DNA from: Diphasiastrum complanatum
Taxonomy: Eukaryota; Streptophyta; Lycopodiopsida; Lycopodiales; Lycopodiaceae
Direction of reading: 5' to 3'
DNA: 23,500 nucleotides
NCBI GenBank assembly: GCA_029204225.1
Contig: CM055097.1
Location: forward strand, 40,687,028-40,710,527
Part shown: in pieces, positions 18,600 through 23,500 of the stretch
How the letters are laid out: the number at the start of each line of letters is the position of its first letter
Numbering within the stretch: position 1 is the first letter of the stretch
Notes under the pieces: model-generated
The model's database searches: none
The model's input: the letters and a program-made list of their open reading frames with translations, nothing else
What the model was told of the DNA's origin: nothing
Made by a program: the position numbers and the translations under genes

Positions 18600-19482
18600 A
18601 GCCAGTGCTTCCAACAGCTACTCTGATCTATTTTCTAATCCTATTGTTGGCTTCATTATCTCTGATGCTAACTTAGCAGCATCGGTATGCTCCTCGTAGG
18701 GTTCAACCGCTAAGGCCAGAAGTAATCTGGACTCAAACTGCGGGCATAGGTCATTCAAGATAATGCTCCTTCGTACACAATATGCCTTTGGTGCAGTCTA
18801 TGGAAGTTGAGCATCTGTGAGGTGCTTTGACAATGCTTTGCACTTGATAAGCTTAGTGGGCCCATTAGGACTATACTCATTGCTGAAACAGAAGATATAG
18901 TTGTGTGGGAATTGTCCAATGTAGTATGCCAGGGATGCATCTAGCCTTTGCTGTGTTCGGCCCTCACGAGAACCTCCGCCCCTCATTGTAAAACTGTCAA
19001 TCTCCACCGCATGAATTTTATAATTACAATGAACAGATTAAGAGATGGGAATAAGCATGGACGAGAATATTTGTTGACAAAGAACTTGCCTAAGATCCTT
19101 CATCCTCTTTCTCACTTTTTGCAAAGACAATTCTGTGGCCTTTGCATGGCATCTCAGTTGTGCCAACCGGTAATTTTTCAAATTGTTTATGCTCAACCAC
19201 TGGTGGTTGCAGAGTCTTCAGTTCACACAAAACTTATGCCAGAGCTTGCTCAGTAGTATCTGCGTCGTCTCCAATCAGCTGTTGAAATGTATCGTCTAGC
19301 ACTGAGTGGTCAAAAGTGTTGGTGCCATTTTGTAATTTCACTAGTCTTGCCAACATCTCATCCTCTCATAAGCCAAGGATATGTTGCAAGTCATGCAAAA
19401 ACAAATACTCTTGCCCATTAATTGTCACTAGGGCCCAGGTGGCTGACAAACCTGTTGAATCGGGCAACAAAAGGTCTATCAC
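18600..19482 (-). pseudogene. Second, diverged member of the gene A family
   Basis: Read from 19482 downward: VIDLLLPDSTGLSATW, then INGQEYLFLHDLQHILGL-EDEML, resembling INNESYISFNDIKDVLNLRE-DEIL of gene A. After an intron-like break comes (19013 on) HAVEIDSFTMRGGGSREGR, resembling DAIEIDAFGMRHGGVRG at exactly the gene A exon 2 start, and downstream YCVRRSI-ILNDL, resembling LFVKRDL-AIKIL. Stops interrupt it (TGA in place of Arg in the GL-EDE segment, TAG at 19092-19090, TAG near 18800, TAG near 18620). The conserved exon boundary is good evidence of shared ancestry. Function unknown; between-copy divergence is large, so the family is old. Confidence 0.6.
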
Positions 19483-19546
19483 CTTTCCATATATATGTTA
19501 GCAAATTATACGAAATCCAAGAATTATCATAGCCATGAATTCTTAC

Positions 19547-20330
19547 CGAGTAAGGCATCAAGTTCTCTTCTATATTTCGCACCGAGCTCAACACTTAGTA
19601 ATTCTTCTCCATTTTGCACTTGGATTACCTTGGATATATTGCATCATTCAAATACCCAGTTCAACACATCATGGGTCTCTTATGAACTTTGAATGCAGCT
19701 ATCCACCATATATGATTTTCAGATTGCACACTAAATTTATTGGGCTCACTTCCAATTGACTCCTGCAATGCTTCAAAGTTCATCAACGTGATTGTGACAC
19801 GTTTTCTAATTTGCGACCTTTTACAATTTCCGCTTCATCCAACTTAATGACAAATATAGCCTTGTCTCCAAATTTTGCAATAACCGATTCTCATAAATAC
19901 CATACACACAATGCTTGTTGCTTACGAAAAATAGAAAAATAATAATTGAAATTTTTATGAAACGAACTCACCATCTCTTTTGACATTGTAATGTTGTATC
20001 ATCATTGCTTGGACCTTGGCCAGATCCAAAAATATATTGCTGTATTGGTTATAATGAAAACGAATGATAGATCCCTTTTGCTTGTTGGATATTATAAAAG
20101 TATCTTGAATATGGAAGAATTCACCTAATTCATTTTCTATGAATGAATTGCATTCTCGTTCCTTAGTTTGAAGCAATTTGTAAGCCAGTAATATTTGATG
20201 TTGTTTCAATCCGTTTTGGTCAGATTTCTTCATAAATTTTTTCAATGCTCTATATCTGTTTCTACTCACACGTCCTTGATCACATGCATAAACTATTTCT
20301 CTAACATTTGGATTCGTCGGTTGAAACTTG
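19547..20330 (-). pseudogene. Further decayed exons upstream of the gene A paralogue
   Basis: An upper piece (about 20330-19970) reads REIVYACDQGRVSRNRYRAL, KKFMKKSDQNGLKQHQILLA and LDLAKVQAMMIQHYNVKRDG, ending at a splice-like GATG|GTGAGT. A lower piece (about 19895-19547) reads ESVIAKFGDKAIFVIKLDEA, a frameshifted FEALQESIGSEPNKFSV, and VELGAKYRRELDALL, ending |GTAAGA. They could be 5' exons of the same gene as 18600-19482, as the spacing and splice signals fit, but gene A shows no clear counterpart. Nothing is recognised. Confidence 0.4.
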
Positions 20331-21171
20331 GATGACCCTCGCTCTTTAGTTTGTGGACTAATGCGTCGTACGATTCCCTGAAGGCAAATTCGTACTCCTC
20401 CTTAGTTGGCAGACGTTCATAGTCCGCCAACTATCCATGCATTCAATTGAAGTTGAAATTAATTTAGGGCTACGTTGAAGCAGCTAGCCATAATGCATAT
20501 TAATAAATAAAAGCATATAAAATCAAAGATAAATTGTAAGAGTACTATAAGTTCACTTACCATGCTTGCTTGCAATCCCGCCTTTCCGCTCGAGCCCAAC
20601 CTCGGATTGCCTATCCCATGCATCCTAGCGGCCACAACATCTTTCTGAATCTTGTATTATCTGGTGTTTGTTCATTCACTTTTACATGGTTCCAATCATT
20701 TCTTGAACACCAGGAAGGCTTGGATTGCCCGTCCCTATAAGCTCGTCGTGCCATATCACGACGATGCCTAATCCATAAGCTCATCTGCTTATGAATTTCC
20801 TTCTCCTCGAATTCCTCTTCTTGTTGGAATTCGTCACGAAGGGTACCAATAACCTGTCATCTATTGGCGGCAGGTTGTTCGGATCATTTACTAAATAATC
20901 TGTCGCCAAAATGACGTTGGCATAAAGAATAGGGTCGGTCCAAAACCACCCTCCCTTTTCTATTGGCAATTATATTGCCTTGAGGATCCATGTCATAATA
21001 AGGATTTGTGGATGACTCTTCGGTGGGGGCGGGAACCGTGGCCTCTTGTGAGGGACCACCCTCATTTTGGCTAAGCATATTTTGTAGTTGTGTTTTTTGC
21101 TCGGGAGTTAATGATTCCTATAATTTTTTTACAAAGTCTCCTGAGCTTTCACCACTGCCTGACCTCGACAT
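20293..21171 (-). pseudogene. En/Spm accessory-protein-like gene remnant
   Basis: ATG at 21171-21169 (MSRSGSGESSGDFVKKL), then TPEQKTQLQNMLSQNEGG, PTEESSTNPYYDMDPQGNII and ANRKGRVVLD. A frame change leads to a Glu/Lys-rich FQQEEEFEEKEIHKQMSLWI and RHRRDMARRAYRDGQSKPSW, then GIGNPRLGSSGKAGLQASM at a |GTAAGT donor (20560). Exon 2 (20430-20293) continues in phase: LADYERLPTKEEYEFAF. The layout (acidic/Gln-rich N-terminus, basic middle, short PTKEE motif) recalls the second, TNPA-like gene of plant CACTA elements, and the head-to-head transposase remnant at 21485 supports this. The family assignment is an inference; TAG at residue 18 and frameshifts mark it as dead. Confidence 0.45.
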
Positions 21172-21484
21172 GATTACTACATTCATAAACATGCAATACA
21201 TTACAATAAACCCTAATATATTGAAATGAAGTAGAAAAGAAACTTGATTACAGAACTTTAATGCATATTGGAGTGGGACTTTCATACCCGTGTTAAAAAA
21301 AGAAGAGATATGCGTGTAGAGCTCAAACCTGCACCAAGATTGGCATAAGAATCATGTAAGCGACAATGTATAAGAATAAGTATATCTAAAAATTAAAACA
21401 TTAGAATCGTACAATAATTTTATGCTATTTGTGTTTTGTACTTGTGCATATATGCAGTTTATCACAACAAGATGAATTACATTC

Positions 21485-23314
21485 AGATTAGTCTAGTGAT
21501 GAAGACAGTACTCAAGTTAACAGGGTAAGTAATAAACATGCATGTGTTCTTGTTCATAAAAATTTTGTTATTATAAGTTAAAATATTGTGCTAAAGTGAC
21601 ATGTACTTGACTTTTGTTTCTCGTAGAGAAATTATTTTCAAAATAAAATATGGTGCACATGCCTCAAGTGTGATGGACAAAAGATGCGTGAAAGACGCAT
21701 TGTTGAAAATCATTTGTGGAAGTTTGGACGAAAAGAAGAAGGTCAACCATCGAATTTGGAAAACGTTGAGCTTTGTTAATTTTATATGATTGTTTTTTAT
21801 TATAATCTTTGTCAATCTATATATGTCACTTATGAAATTTGTTTCATGTGTGTAGCCAATACATCGAATGCCATTCCACGGAGTTGATTCATCCATGTTC
21901 AGTTACAATCAACGTCAAGTTTTGATAGACATGAGAAAACAAAGAATGAAACAAATTGAAGAGGCAAACACAATTGAAGAAGAGAATAATTAACTTGATT
22001 CTAATGATTATGATGATGAGGTGCAACACGATGAAGCAATGCACAACATGTTTGAATCTTTCTTTGAAACAAATGAGAATGATGATATGCATGCATCTTC
22101 TAATGAAAACGGAGATCACGAACAATTTGAGATGGATGAAGACGAGATTCTATTGCGCAAGGAGGCAGACACTCCTCTATATCCTGGAGCATCCATTTCG
22201 AGACTATATCCTCTATATCCTCTATATCAATCGAAGAAGAAGAAGGGCGACGAACCTTTGGAGCCTTTACCTTCAAAATGCTCTCGTGAATGAGTTTTTG
22301 ATACGATGCTAAAAGCATCCAAAAATGGAGAATAAGTGACCAAATTAGTATGGGAATTTGTTCGCGGATGTGGATGGAAGGTTAGTGTAATATTGTTTCT
22401 GCAAAGTTTTGTTTTTGTACTACTCAATATATGAATAGTATTTCTAATTACACATATTATTTTTTTTTTTTTTGTGTTTTAGTATACATCATACATTGCC
22501 ATGTGGGCATATGGACACCATTACTGTGTTGAGAGAGTTGACAACAAGCGACGTACATATGATTGTGGTATAATGGCCAACTTTCAACAAGAGAGTCTTC
22601 TAGTGCGAGGGACCTTTATGTCATTTCGGGTGACCTAGACTATGTCGGCACATTGCAACATATTTTTGAAGTTGATTACGAGACTAACGACAAATACTTT
22701 ATTTTTGACGTAAAATGGTTTAAGGTCATCTATCATGGAAGCAACGCCATGATTAGAAATGATAACTCAAAGTTTTTTCAAATCAACTCAACAAAATATA
22801 TATCGATGGACTCTCATGACACTTTAGTATTGCCACGACATTGCGAACAATTGAGACTCTAAAATTTCAATGTCATTAATATTCGCAATCCAATTATTTA
22901 TGTATCAATCTTATAATACTAACTTAATTTTTTAAAATTCTTTGGCAGATTATATTCCATCCAGATTGAATAGACCCAAGATGGTGGTATGTGATCCAAC
23001 TTAATGCAAGAAAATGACGCGTCTTTGAAGGAAAAGATATTGTTGAATTGGATACACACGACGAACCACCACCCAATTTTGGCGACGTTTTGGAAGAACC
23101 TGAACCACTCATCCAAACTCGAAATGATGTCGAAATGATGGGAGAAAAAGGTACAAATGAAAATGATGAGATTCCTACGATCGTACAAGACCAAATTGGG
23201 GGTAATTTGAGGCCCCCACGTTTGGATGAGATAGATTTGAAAAAGAGGAGATTGAATATGAGGGTAACTCACATCATGAAAGAGACACAATCGAAAATTT
23301 ATAATTATACCTAA
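21485..23314 (+). pseudogene. CACTA (En/Spm) transposase remnant lacking the catalytic core
   Basis: Several exons are visible. One (about 21627-21771) reads IWCTCLKCDGQKMRERRIVE then NHLWKFG, the Cys-rich transposase-associated domain. The next (about 21857-22293) reads MRKQRMKQIEEANTIEEE, DDEVQHDEAMHNMFESFF and ILLRKEADTPLYPGASISRL, matching the 'PLYPG' region of CACTA transposases. After an intron come YTSYIAMWAYGHHYCVERVD (22481 on), a frameshift, and SSARDLYVISGDLDYVGTLQ with VDYETNDKYFIFDVKWFKV and HDTLVLPRHCEQ (to 22861), which is DUF4216. A last exon is acidic (about 22949-23314; ELDTHDEPPPNFGDVLEEPE). The DDE transposase core and DUF4218 that normally separate PLYPG from DUF4216 are absent, so the element is non-autonomous. 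Confidence 0.85.
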
Positions 23315-23500
23315 ACCTAGATTCAGATGAGTTTCAAGACTTGTGTGATGACAAAAATGATGTAAATGAATGATCTATGATTATCTATCATTCTTTTTCT
23401 TATATTCATTGCAATACTTTTTATGTATATCTTTATAGATAGAGTTGAATGTGATAATTATAATACCCGAACCTTGCGGTTATGTCCTATTTCAGAATGT
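23315..23500. other. Downstream sequence, nothing recognised
   Basis: AT-rich tail after the last CACTA exon. If the element continues, its terminal repeat lies beyond the window. Confidence 0.4.

Overview
This is a repeat-rich, AT-rich piece of a nuclear genome, most likely from a land plant. It holds two decayed Ty1/copia retrotransposons, a CACTA (En/Spm-type) transposon remnant with the plant-typical domain order, GT-AG introns, and many small foldback or tandem repeats. The species cannot be named from sequence alone. No tRNA, rRNA, CRISPR array or bacterial-style operon is visible. Nearly every coding region carries stops or frameshifts, so most of the window is probably not making intact protein.

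Layout. (1) 1-2790: 3' half of a + strand copia element (integrase, reverse transcriptase, RNase H, putative LTR). (2) About 2791-3775: decayed + strand ORF of an unidentified, probably transposon-derived family. (3) 3805-11000: the unusual part, with three unrelated intron-containing genes. Gene A (minus, 5352-3805) is unknown. Gene B (plus, about 6893-8947) joins a histone H3-fold segment to a serine/proline-rich linker and a Ulp1/C48 peptidase-like domain. Gene C (minus, 10974-9934) is unknown. A and B diverge from a 1.5 kb spacer with a TATA-like box on each side. The spacer, the A 5' leader and one B intron contain eight copies of a roughly 71-bp palindromic unit not described by any family I know. 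A truncated second copy of gene B lies at 9371-9560. (4) 11550-13771: 3' part of a second copia element, minus strand. (5) 13772-18600: mostly non-coding, with a TCCGACG cluster, a 32-bp tandem repeat and a palindromic C-rich repeat. (6) 18600-20330, minus: a diverged paralogue of gene A plus further decayed exons. (7) 20293-23314: two head-to-head gene remnants, an En/Spm accessory-like gene (minus) and a CACTA transposase gene lacking its catalytic core (plus).

How the parts relate. The copia and CACTA pieces are ordinary plant transposon debris. The H3-Ulp1 fusion, the gene A family with two copies 14 kb apart on the same strand, gene C and the 71-bp palindromes do not fit those elements. 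One reading is that A, B and C are cargo or core genes of an unrecognised mobile element; another is that they are captured host genes decaying together. The sequence does not decide between these.
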